Origin: Peribacillus frigoritolerans_B | Lineage (GTDB): Bacteria > Bacillota > Bacilli > Bacillales > DSM-1321 | Assembly: GCF_044762665.1 (NCBI RefSeq) | Contig: NZ_JBIWES010000002.1 | Span: forward strand, 1 to 64,000 | Length of the DNA stretch: 64,000 nucleotides | Reading direction: 5' to 3' | Notes under the pieces: model-generated | Databases searched by the model: none | What the model was told of the DNA's origin: nothing | What the model saw: the letters and a program-made list of their open reading frames with translations, nothing else | Shown: positions 44,162 to 52,057 of the stretch, one piece after another | How the letters are laid out: the number at the start of each line of letters is the position of its first letter | Numbering within the stretch: position 1 is the first letter of the stretch | Made by a program: the position numbers and the translations under genes

Positions 44162-44198
44162 ACCGTTGCCGCTTTCAGGGGCAGCGGTTTTTTTTTTA
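44162..44198 (+). terminator. terminator upstream of rlmH
   Basis: ACCGTTGCC, loop, GGCAGCGGT (one G-T pair), then ten T. It closes the CxxH/CxxC transcript. Confidence 0.85.
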
Positions 44199-44318
44199 AA
44201 AGCATTAAAAATTGGAAAGGATATGCTTGTTTTGCTTATAGGTCACTGTAAGGTATGATAATAGGTAGGCAAATCCAACAATTGATAGTAAAAACATAAT
44301 GAAAGCTAGAGGATGTAT

Positions 44319-44798
44319 ATGAAAATAACGATTATTACTGTTGGCAAGCTAAAGGAAAAATACTTAAAGCAAGGAATTGCTGAATATACAAAAAGGTTAA
44401 GCGCCTATGCTAATATAGAACTTGTCGAAGTACCGGATGAAAAGGCTCCGGAGAACCTGAGTACAGCGGACATGGACATTGTAAAGCAAAAGGAGGGTGA
44501 ACGAATCCTGGCCAAAGTCAGCCCGGACACCTACGTAATAACGCTTGAAATCAATGGAAAACAGCTTACTTCAGAACAGCTGGCCACTCATATGGATCAG
44601 CTGGCCACCTATGGAAAGAGTAAAATTGCCTTTATTATTGGCGGGTCGCTTGGGCTAGGCACCGAGGTGTTATCAAGAAGCGATTATGCCCTTTCCTTCT
44701 CGAAAATGACCTTTCCGCATCAATTAATGAAATTGGTTCTAGTCGAGCAAATATATCGGGCTTTTCGAATAAATAGAAATGAACCATATCATAAATGA
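44319..44798 (+). CDS. rlmH: 23S rRNA (pseudouridine(1915)-N3)-methyltransferase RlmH
   Basis: A 159-residue SPOUT methyltransferase. Signature: KITIITVGKLKEKYLKQGI, then IAFIIGGSLGLG, the knot loop, FSKMTFPHQLMKLVLVEQIY and the C-terminal RAFRINRNEPYHK. Of two in-frame ATG codons, 44313 overlaps the AGAGGAT ribosome site; 44319 has correct spacing and family length. Confidence 0.97.
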   Translation: MKITIITVGKLKEKYLKQGIAEYTKRLSAYANIELVEVPDEKAPENLSTADMDIVKQKEGERILAKVSPDTYVITLEINGKQLTSEQLATHMDQLATYGKSKIAFIIGGSLGLGTEVLSRSDYALSFSKMTFPHQLMKLVLVEQIYRAFRINRNEPYHK

Positions 44799-44877
44799 TA
44801 GAACTGATTCCGGTGGAATTCCCGTAAGGTAATGGGTTAAAGTATTAAATCTTAATGTAATGAAAAGAGGGTAACGA

Positions 44878-45945
44878 ATGAATAAAGAGTCCATTTATGG
44901 TTTAACATTCGAACAATTGACAGCGTGGCTTTCGGGCCATGGCCATAAAAAATTCAGAGCTTCCCAAGTTTGGGAGTGGCTTTATAGAACACGCGTGACG
45001 AGTTTCTCTGAAATGACGGATGTTAATAAAGAGTGCATAAAATTACTTGAAGAGCACTTTGTCATCCAGACTTTGACTGAGCATGTCAAGCAAGAAGCAG
45101 CGGATGGTACGATAAAGTTTCTGTTTAAATTACAGGATGGCAACCTTATCGAAACGGTTATGATGAGACATAAATACGGAATTTCGGTTTGTGTCACCAC
45201 CCAAGTGGGCTGCAATATTGGCTGCAGTTTCTGTGCCAGTGGTTTATTGGCCAAAAGCCGTGATTTATCCAGCGGGGAAATAGTGGAACAAATCATGAAC
45301 GTTCAACTGCATCTGGATAAATTGGAACAAGGTGATGTTGTAAGTCATGTTGTTGTAATGGGCATTGGCGAACCGTTCGATAACTTTGAAAATATGTTAG
45401 ACTTTTTGAAGGTGCTCATGGACCATAAGGGTCTTGCCATCGCGGGCAGGCGCATTACTGTTTCGACAAGCGGTCTTGCCAATAAAATTTATGAATTCAC
45501 CGATACTAAATTACAGGTGAATCTGGCCATCTCATTGCATGCACCGAATAATGAGCTCAGGACAAGAATCATGAAAATAAACCGAGGTATTCCGATAGAA
45601 AAATTGATGAAGTCTCTTGATTATTATTTAGAGAAAACGAATAGAAGAATTACGATCGAATATATCCTATTGAAAGATGTCAATGACCATCAAGAAGAAG
45701 CCGAGCAACTTGCCGATCTCCTTGATGACAAAAAACATCGCCTCTATGTCAACCTGATCCCATATAATCCTGTAGATGAGCATAGCCAATACCAAAGAAG
45801 TGAAAAAGAGTCCGTTCTCTCGTTTTATGATACGCTGAAAAAGAGAGGCATCAATTGTAAAATTCGCCAAGAACATGGAACGGATATTGATGCGGCTTGC
45901 GGTCAGCTTAGAAGTAAACAAATCAAGAAAGCTGAAGCTAAGTAA
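44878..45945 (+). CDS. RlmN/Cfr-family radical SAM rRNA methyltransferase
   Basis: A 355-residue radical SAM enzyme. The cluster motif is Cys112-x3-Cys116-x2-Cys119 (GCNIGCSFCAS); the methyl-carrying Cys341 is in DAACGQLRSK. Other stretches are VVMGIGEPFDNF, ITVSTSGLANKIYEF and LAISLHAPNNELR. These follow RlmN (C2 of A2503) rather than the MGMGEALAN pattern of true Cfr. In B. subtilis the housekeeping rlmN lies in the prpC-prkC region, so this may be a second copy; I cannot see the other locus. Substrate position is therefore uncertain. GAGGGTAACG precedes the ATG. Confidence 0.85.
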   Translation: MNKESIYGLTFEQLTAWLSGHGHKKFRASQVWEWLYRTRVTSFSEMTDVNKECIKLLEEHFVIQTLTEHVKQEAADGTIKFLFKLQDGNLIETVMMRHKYGISVCVTTQVGCNIGCSFCASGLLAKSRDLSSGEIVEQIMNVQLHLDKLEQGDVVSHVVVMGIGEPFDNFENMLDFLKVLMDHKGLAIAGRRITVSTSGLANKIYEFTDTKLQVNLAISLHAPNNELRTRIMKINRGIPIEKLMKSLDYYLEKTNRRITIEYILLKDVNDHQEEAEQLADLLDDKKHRLYVNLIPYNPVDEHSQYQRSEKESVLSFYDTLKKRGINCKIRQEHGTDIDAACGQLRSKQIKKAEAK

Positions 45946-45962
45946 ATTCATTAAGAAAGAAC

Positions 45963-45996
45963 AAAAAGAGGACGTATATTTCGCGGCCTCTTTTTT
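45963..45996. terminator. bidirectional terminator between RlmN-like and heme monooxygenase genes
   Basis: AAAAAGAGG, 15-base loop, CCTCTTTTTT. Serves the convergent genes on both sides. Confidence 0.7.
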
Positions 45997-46005
45997 ATGA
46001 TTTCA

Positions 46006-46338
46006 TTATTTAGCTATTTCCTTTACCGAGGCGACTTCATACGTTGTAAGCTCGCTGCCTAGAATTGGAGATTCTTTTTTTGCTTCACCGGAACCTGGTT
46101 CAGGACGTTTATGTGCAGCTTTGAATGCATCGCTATTTCTCCAAGCAGTAAAGTTATCGAGGTTTTTCCAGTACATATTAACGCTCAGTCCATCGTGATC
46201 CGTCAAATTCTGCGTTAATAATACTTCAACTTTCACGAAGCCTTCCATAGTATCAAGTGGACCAGGTGCAGTAAATCCTGGGGCCATGACTGCACCCATC
46301 CCTTTTTTGACTCTGATTCTATTCGTTACGATTATCAT
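46006..46338 (-). CDS. hmoA: heme-degrading monooxygenase (HmoA/IsdG-like)
   Basis: A 110-residue ABM-fold protein. The three residues that hold heme in IsdG-type enzymes fall at the right places: Asn6 (VTNRI), Trp66 (FTAWRNSDAF) and His76 (KAAHKRPE). It should open the heme ring and release iron. AAAAGGAGG precedes the ATG by eight bases. No Fur box is evident in its upstream region, unlike the siderophore operon. Confidence 0.82.
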   Translation of the reverse strand: MIIVTNRIRVKKGMGAVMAPGFTAPGPLDTMEGFVKVEVLLTQNLTDHDGLSVNMYWKNLDNFTAWRNSDAFKAAHKRPEPGSGEAKKESPILGSELTTYEVASVKEIAK

Positions 46339-46625
46339 AAATGAGTCCTCCTTTTGGCCATCGGTTTGGAATATACACCCTTTTTTTTCGCAATTTCATA
46401 CATATTTTAGCATATTGAAAGAAGCAGGGTCCATTTTGATTAACTCGAATCATGGGAAGACACTGTTTCAATGAAGACGGACGTTTCATTATATTGAAAT
46501 AGGACAATTGAATTTGGATATTACAAGGTTTATCGATGCATATCGCGTATAATAGAACTCTGTATAAGGAAATTACGATTATGGAAACAATAAAACAACA
46601 TACTAAACAAAAAAGAGGCTGTTAT

Positions 46626-48074
46626 ATGAATGAATTGAGTTTTACTGATTATACATTAAGCGATGAAATTGTAAGGGCATTAGAAAGCTTGGGATATCAA
46701 CGTCCAACCGAAGTGCAGCGTGAGGTTATTCCAGTGGCGCTGAAAAAGAGGGATCTTGTCGTTAAATCGCAAACGGGAAGCGGCAAGACCGCTTCATTCG
46801 GCATACCGATCTGCGAAATGGTCGAGTGGGAGGAGAATAAGCCTCAGGCGCTTATTTTAACACCGACACGTGAGCTTGCCGTGCAGGTAAAAGAGGATAT
46901 TACGAATATAGGCAGGTTTAAAAGGATAAAGGCTACTGCAGTTTATGGAAAACATCCATTCGCACTGCAAAAAGCGGAATTGAAACAAAAAAGCCATGTA
47001 GTCGTCGGAACGCCGGGGCGTGTTCTTGATCATATCGAGAAAGGGACATTCGCCTTGGAACGCTTAACTCATTTAGTTATTGATGAAGCGGATGAAATGC
47101 TGAATATGGGCTTCATCGAACAAGTGGAAGCCATTATTAAGGAGCTTCCGAAAGAAAGAGTAACCATGCTGTTCTCTGCTACATTACCGGAGAGTATAAA
47201 AAAGCTATGCAAGCAATATATGAAGGATCCTTTGGATATTGAAATCAAAGCAAAGGGTTTAACGACGGAGAAAATTGACCATGCCCTTATTGAAGTGAAA
47301 GAAGATGATAAGTTTTCCCTGCTTAGAGACGTCACCATCACGGAAAACCCCGATAGCTGCATCATTTTCTGCCGGACAAAAGATAGGGTGGACCAAGTAT
47401 GTGAACAGCTGCTGGAACTGGAATATCCGTGTGACATGATTCACGGCGGCATGCTTCAGGAAGATCGCCTTGCAGTGATGAATGAATTCAGAAGAGGCGA
47501 ATTCCGCTATTTGGTTGCGACAGATGTTGCTGCCCGTGGAATTGACATCGACAATATAACCCATGTAATTAACTATGACCTGCCATTGGAAAAGGAAAGT
47601 TACGTACATCGAACTGGAAGAACGGGCCGTGCCGGTAAAAAAGGAAAAGCCATTACTTTTGTGACGCCGTACGAAGACAAATTCCTTACGGAGATTCAAG
47701 GATATATCGGTTTTGAAATCCCTAAGATGGCTGTTCCTTCAAAAGAGGAAGTTTCCAATAAAAAAATGGAATTCGAAGCCAAACTGGAAGCCCGTCCAAA
47801 GATCAAAAAAGATAAAAGTGAACAATTGAATAAACAAATCATGAAGCTGTATTTTAATGGCGGCAAGAAAAAGAAGCTCAGGGCTGTGGATTTTGTCGGG
47901 ACCATCGCAAAGATTGATGGAGTGAATGCAGAGGACATCGGGATCATTACGATCCAGGACAATGTATCTTATGTGGAAATATTGAATGAAAAGGGACCGC
48001 TTGTCTTGAAAGTGATGAAAAATACGAAAGTAAAAGGCAAACTTTTGAAGGTTTCAGAGGCCTTTAAGAACTAA
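46626..48074 (+). CDS. dbpA: DEAD-box ATP-dependent RNA helicase DbpA
   Basis: A 482-residue RNA helicase. All core motifs are present: Q motif (GYQRPTEVQREVIP), SQTGSGKTASFG, PTRELAVQV, GTPGRVLDH, VIDEADEML, FSATLP, HGGMLQEDR, VATDVAARGID and HRTGRTGRAG. The C-terminal RRM-like domain (RAVDFVGTIAKIDGVNAEDIGIITIQD) is that of DbpA/YxiN, which binds hairpin 92 of 23S rRNA. The ATG at 46626 follows AGAGGCTGTTAT; thirty upstream codons are open without homology. Confidence 0.95.
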   Translation: MNELSFTDYTLSDEIVRALESLGYQRPTEVQREVIPVALKKRDLVVKSQTGSGKTASFGIPICEMVEWEENKPQALILTPTRELAVQVKEDITNIGRFKRIKATAVYGKHPFALQKAELKQKSHVVVGTPGRVLDHIEKGTFALERLTHLVIDEADEMLNMGFIEQVEAIIKELPKERVTMLFSATLPESIKKLCKQYMKDPLDIEIKAKGLTTEKIDHALIEVKEDDKFSLLRDVTITENPDSCIIFCRTKDRVDQVCEQLLELEYPCDMIHGGMLQEDRLAVMNEFRRGEFRYLVATDVAARGIDIDNITHVINYDLPLEKESYVHRTGRTGRAGKKGKAITFVTPYEDKFLTEIQGYIGFEIPKMAVPSKEEVSNKKMEFEAKLEARPKIKKDKSEQLNKQIMKLYFNGGKKKKLRAVDFVGTIAKIDGVNAEDIGIITIQDNVSYVEILNEKGPLVLKVMKNTKVKGKLLKVSEAFKN

Positions 48075-48087
48075 AAGGTGTTGAATG

Positions 48088-48132
48088 AAAAGAAGCGGGA
48101 AGACCGAAAATCGGTCTTCCCGCTTCTTTTTT
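48088..48132 (+). terminator. dbpA intrinsic terminator
   Basis: A 20-base arm (AAAAGAAGCGGGAAGACCGA) pairs with TCGGTCTTCCCGCTTCTTTT across a three-base loop, then more T. Very strong. Confidence 0.92.
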
Positions 48133-48181
48133 ATATGTTTTTCTTCCCATCCTCATTTTTTCAAAACTGGAACGGGAATTT

Positions 48182-48255
48182 TTCGACCCATACACAGATG
48201 ATTCGACCTATCTGGAAAAAATTCGACCTCCCCGGAATAATCCGCCCTCACTGAA
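48182..48255 (+). repeat. 20-nt-period tandem motif TTCGACC
   Basis: TTCGACC occurs at 48182, 48202 and 48222, exactly 20 nt apart, with a degenerate fourth (CCGCCC near 48242). The 13 bases between heptamers differ. It lies between the dbpA terminator and the catalase promoter. Confidence 0.7.
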
Positions 48256-48305
48256 ATAGTAGTTTTTTTGTTTATGAGGAGGTTAAGATTCTTTCTCTAA
48301 ATTCT

Positions 48306-48331
48306 GTTTAACCGCCAAAACTGAGTGGTAT
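48306..48331 (+). promoter_or_regulatory. candidate SigB promoter of catalase gene
   Basis: GTTTAA (48306-48311), 14 bp, TGGTAT (48326-48331), against the SigB consensus GTTTAA-N12-15-GGGTAT (one mismatch). It is about 205 bp before the catalase start; B. subtilis katE is SigB dependent. Confidence 0.5.
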
Positions 48332-48415
48332 ATGAGGAAGGATAACGCAATTATTTCGAAACAATAAATACATCTGTTTGTAGAAAAAAGGAATTCTATC
48401 TAATTTTAAAACAAA

Positions 48416-48486
48416 GTTGATTGGAACGTAAGGCGCGAGACTCCTGCGGGAAAAGTGAGTGCCTGGAGTGGAAGTCAACGATCCTG
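48416..48486 (+). repeat. dispersed intergenic repeat, copy C
   Basis: GTTGATTGGAACGTAAGGCG, then ..ACTCCTGCGGGAAAA.., ending GTGCCTGGAGTGGAAGTCAACG. The best-preserved copy. Ends are inverted (GTTGA / TCAAC). It lies in the leader between the putative SigB promoter and the catalase gene. Confidence 0.8.
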
Positions 48487-48535
48487 TAGGCAATAAACAA
48501 CATGAATTAATCTGAATTCTTAGAGAGGGAGGGGA

Positions 48536-50617
48536 ATGAGTGGGATGACGAAAGCAAATGAAAGCGGCGAAAGAATTGATGAGCAAAGTAAGCAGCGGCA
48601 GTTGGATCAATATCGAGTGGATGATAATGGGAAAAAGATGACGACTAACCAAGGTTTGCGTGTTTCTGAGGATGAGCATTCTTTGAAAGTGGGAACCCGT
48701 GGTCCAACTTTGATGGAGGATTTTCATTTCCGGGAAAAAATGACTCATTTTGACCATGAGCGTATTCCTGAGAGGATTGTCCATGCGCGTGGATCAGGTG
48801 CTCATGGATATTTTCAGGTATATGAATCGATGGCCGAATATACAAAAGCCAAGTTCCTGCAAGACCCTTCAGTCAAGACACCAGTATTCGTTCGTTACTC
48901 CACGGTGGCAGGTTCCCGCGGATCGGCAGACTCGGTCCGTGATGTAAGGGGATTTTCTACAAAGTTTTATACGGAGGAAGGAAACTATGATTTGGTCGGA
49001 AATAATATTCCGGTGTTTTTTATCCAGGATGCCATTAAGTTCCCGGATTTAATCCATGCGGTTAAACCGGAGCCTCATAACGAAATTCCTCAGGCCGCAT
49101 CTGCGCATGATACTTTTTGGGATTTCGTCGCCAACAATGAAGAAACCGCACATATGATCATGTGGCATCTATCTGATAGGGCCATACCGAGAAGTTTCCG
49201 GATGATGGAAGGGTTTGGTGTCCACACTTTCCGTTTTGTAAATGAACAAGGCGTGGCCCATTTCGTTAAATTCCATTGGAAGCCTGTACTGGGAGTTAAA
49301 TCCCTGGTTTGGGATGAGGCACAGAAAATTGCAGGGAAGAATCCTGATTTTCACCGCCAAGATTTATGGGAAGCGATAGATACCGGAAACTATCCTGAAT
49401 TTGAATTTGGCGTCCAAATGATTAAGGAAGAAGATGAATTTAAATTCGAGTTTGATATCCTTGATCCTACTAAACTATGGCCGGAAGAACAAATTCCGGT
49501 TAAAATAATCGGAAAAATGGTTTTGAACCAAAATACTGATAACTTTTTTGCAGAGACGGAACAGATAGCTTTCCATCCGGGGCATGTTGTACCGGGAATT
49601 GATTTTTCAAATGATCCGCTGCTCCAGGGACGTTTATTCTCATACACCGATACCCAGCTATCCAGATTGTTAGGACCGAACTTCCATGAGCTTCCGATTA
49701 ATAGGACGCTTGCCCCTATTCATAATAATCAGCGCGACGGCATGCACCGAATGTCAATAAATCCAGGGCCGGTCAGCTACCACAAAAATTCCCTTGCAGG
49801 CAACTCTCCTGAACCTGCTTCCGAAGGGGAAGGCGGCTATGCTCATTACCAGGAAAAGGTCGATGGCAGGAAGGTCCGGCAGCGCAGTGAAAGCTTCAAG
49901 AATCATTACAGCCAGGCTAAACTATTTTGGAATAGCATGACGGAAGTGGAGAAGGAACATATTATTCAGGCTTTCCACTTTGAAGTGGGAAAAGTGAAAA
50001 GTAAGGACGTTCAGCAGCAAATTGTCGAGATGTTCAGCAATGTGGATGTTGAACTGGCCAAAACGATCGCCATTGGAGTGGGCGTGAATCCCCCAGCCAA
50101 CAATAGTGAGGTTGAAATGGACTTGGCTTCTCCGGCTTTAAGCCAGGAGCAAATGAAAGTGAACACTGCCGCAACAAGAAAAGTGGCAATCTTGGCTGCG
50201 GATGGTTTCAACGGTTCAGAGGTTAATTCAGTCTTGGAGTCATTTAAATCAGCAGGTATAACGGCTGAATTCATCAGTCATAATCGTGGAGTGGTTACAA
50301 GTTCTGAAGGAGAGCAGGTCGAGGTGAATCAGACATTCCTGACAGCCGATTCGGTACTTTTCGATGCTGTATATGTGGCAGGAGGCCAGGAGAGTGTCGA
50401 TGCTCTAAAGGCATCCAAGGAACCCATCTACTTTGTTGATGAAGCCTACAATCATTTCAAAACAATTAGTGCGGGAAAAGAAGGAGCCGAGATCTTATCG
50501 AGGGCAGGCATCGTTTCCGATGATCCAGCTTCAGGCATTGTAGCTGTTACGGATAAAAATAGCGGTTCTGCCTTTATCGAGGCAATTGCCAAGCACCGTC
50601 ACTGGAAACGCGTTTAA
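48536..50617 (+). CDS. katE: large-subunit heme catalase (KatE type)
   Basis: A 693-residue clade 2 catalase. The catalase core has GPTLMEDFHFREKMTHFDHERIPER-type start, catalytic His in RIVHARGSGAHGYF, the GNN-IPVFFIQDAIKFPD segment, and the heme-ligand Tyr region RLFSYTDTQ. From about residue 540 a DJ-1/PfpI-like C-terminal domain follows (RKVAILAADGFNGSEVNSVL, VYVAGGQESVD), characteristic of large catalases. GGGAGGGG precedes the ATG. Likely general-stress controlled. Confidence 0.95.
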   Translation: MSGMTKANESGERIDEQSKQRQLDQYRVDDNGKKMTTNQGLRVSEDEHSLKVGTRGPTLMEDFHFREKMTHFDHERIPERIVHARGSGAHGYFQVYESMAEYTKAKFLQDPSVKTPVFVRYSTVAGSRGSADSVRDVRGFSTKFYTEEGNYDLVGNNIPVFFIQDAIKFPDLIHAVKPEPHNEIPQAASAHDTFWDFVANNEETAHMIMWHLSDRAIPRSFRMMEGFGVHTFRFVNEQGVAHFVKFHWKPVLGVKSLVWDEAQKIAGKNPDFHRQDLWEAIDTGNYPEFEFGVQMIKEEDEFKFEFDILDPTKLWPEEQIPVKIIGKMVLNQNTDNFFAETEQIAFHPGHVVPGIDFSNDPLLQGRLFSYTDTQLSRLLGPNFHELPINRTLAPIHNNQRDGMHRMSINPGPVSYHKNSLAGNSPEPASEGEGGYAHYQEKVDGRKVRQRSESFKNHYSQAKLFWNSMTEVEKEHIIQAFHFEVGKVKSKDVQQQIVEMFSNVDVELAKTIAIGVGVNPPANNSEVEMDLASPALSQEQMKVNTAATRKVAILAADGFNGSEVNSVLESFKSAGITAEFISHNRGVVTSSEGEQVEVNQTFLTADSVLFDAVYVAGGQESVDALKASKEPIYFVDEAYNHFKTISAGKEGAEILSRAGIVSDDPASGIVAVTDKNSGSAFIEAIAKHRHWKRV

Positions 50618-50670
50618 TATCTATTGAAAAACCCCCAGACTTGAAGTCAGGGGGTTTTTCAATAGATATT
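50616..50670. terminator. very long bidirectional terminator katE/pepT
   Basis: Two 27 bp arms (AATATCTATTGAAAAACCCCC.. and its inverse) match with a single mismatch and almost no loop. The left arm begins within the katE stop codon. Confidence 0.9.
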
Positions 50671-50680
50671 TCGTATCAAG

Positions 50681-51916
50681 CTACTTTGCCTTTTCTTCAA
50701 AAAGTGATGCAATGCCAACGATCACCTTAGTGGCCAGTATCATATTATCGACGGAAATAAATTCATATTTGCCGTGAAAGTTCTCCCCGCCCGTAAAGAT
50801 GTTGGGTGTCGGCAGGCCCATATACGATAATTGAGAACCGTCCGTACCACCGCGTATTGGTGAGATTTGCGGTTTTATATCGAGTTTCTCCATTGCTTCA
50901 TGGGCAATATCCACGATTTCCTTCACGGGCTCAATTTTTTCCTTCATGTTGAAGTATTGGTCGTGTAATTCGAGCTGGATACGGTTTTGCCCATATTTTT
51001 CTTTTAAATCTTCGATTACTTTTATTATATATTCCTTGCGTTCATTGAATTTTTGGCGGTCGAAATCCCTGATGATGTAAGAAAGCTTGGTCTCTTCCAC
51101 ATCACCGTGAAATGAAAGCAGATGATAAAATCCTTCGTAACCTTCCGTATATTCCGGTGCTTCTGCCACTGGGAGCTTATTATGGAATTCCATGGCGATT
51201 TTTGCCGAATTCACCATTTTTCCTTTAGCCGTACCAGGGTGAATGTTCGTCCCTTTGATCAGGATTTTGGCCGATGCTGCATTGAAGCTCTCATATTCAA
51301 GCTCTCCAAGCGGGCCACCGTCCACGGTGTAAGCAAATTGGGCATCAAAGGCATTTACATCAAACTTATGGGGTCCCCTGCCGATTTCCTCATCGGGAGT
51401 AAAAGCAACACGGATTTTTCCGTGCTTGATTTCCGGATGCTGGATCAAATAATCCATGGCAGTCATGATTTCGGCAATTCCTGCCTTATTATCTGCTCCT
51501 AACAGGGTTGTCCCATCCGTTGTAATCAAGGTATGCCCTTTATAGTTCTTAAGCGAAGGAAAATCATCAGGTGAAAGAATGACATCCAATTTTTCATGTA
51601 AAGTAAGATCTTTTCCATCATAGTTATCAACGATTTGCGGTTTTACATCTTTTCCGGTAAAATCCGTTGCTGTATCGACATGGGCCAAGAAACCGATTGT
51701 CGGGACATCCTTACTTGAATTGGCTGGCAAGGTTGCCATGACATAGCCGTTCGGATCAATAGTCACTTCCTTCATCCCAATGGATTGAAGTTCCTTGACC
51801 AATGCATTTGCCAAGGTCAGCTGTCCGGGTGTAGAGGGACATGAGGGATTTTCCTCATTCGATTGGGTATCCACTTTCACATAAGAAGTGAATCTTTCAA
51901 TGATTTCATTTTTCAT
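50681..51916 (-). CDS. pepT: peptidase T (tripeptidase)
   Basis: A 411-residue M20B metallopeptidase that removes the N-terminal residue of tripeptides. Zinc-site motifs are seen: FLAHVDTATDF, TLLGADNKAGIAEIM, FTPDEEIGRGPHKFD, AYTVDGGPLGE and the last His region SPIRGGTDGSQLSYMGLPTPNIFTGGENFHGKYE (in part). AAGGAG precedes the ATG. Convergent with katE across a shared terminator; no operon partner. Confidence 0.96.
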   Translation of the reverse strand: MKNEIIERFTSYVKVDTQSNEENPSCPSTPGQLTLANALVKELQSIGMKEVTIDPNGYVMATLPANSSKDVPTIGFLAHVDTATDFTGKDVKPQIVDNYDGKDLTLHEKLDVILSPDDFPSLKNYKGHTLITTDGTTLLGADNKAGIAEIMTAMDYLIQHPEIKHGKIRVAFTPDEEIGRGPHKFDVNAFDAQFAYTVDGGPLGELEYESFNAASAKILIKGTNIHPGTAKGKMVNSAKIAMEFHNKLPVAEAPEYTEGYEGFYHLLSFHGDVEETKLSYIIRDFDRQKFNERKEYIIKVIEDLKEKYGQNRIQLELHDQYFNMKEKIEPVKEIVDIAHEAMEKLDIKPQISPIRGGTDGSQLSYMGLPTPNIFTGGENFHGKYEFISVDNMILATKVIVGIASLFEEKAK

Positions 51917-52011
51917 TTTTCCTTCAACTCCTTTTTCCCTAATCTTACCATGATTGACCGCAATGGAAAAATTATCTTTTTTAAATATCTCCTAGGGTGG
52001 TGTCATCGCAA

Positions 52012-52037
52012 AGAACGGCATATCTGCAAGCGACATG
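52012..52037 (-). terminator. amylase gene terminator
   Basis: Reverse strand GAACGGCAT, loop, ATGCCGTTC, then TTTGCG. Weak T run, but correctly placed after the amylase stop. Confidence 0.55.
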
Positions 52038-52057
52038 CCGTTCATTGCTACCCCTTT

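Noticed and set aside
48308..48784. A 158-codon minus-strand frame at the katE start
   Set aside because: It is antisense to the conserved catalase N terminus and repeat C, with no family likeness.
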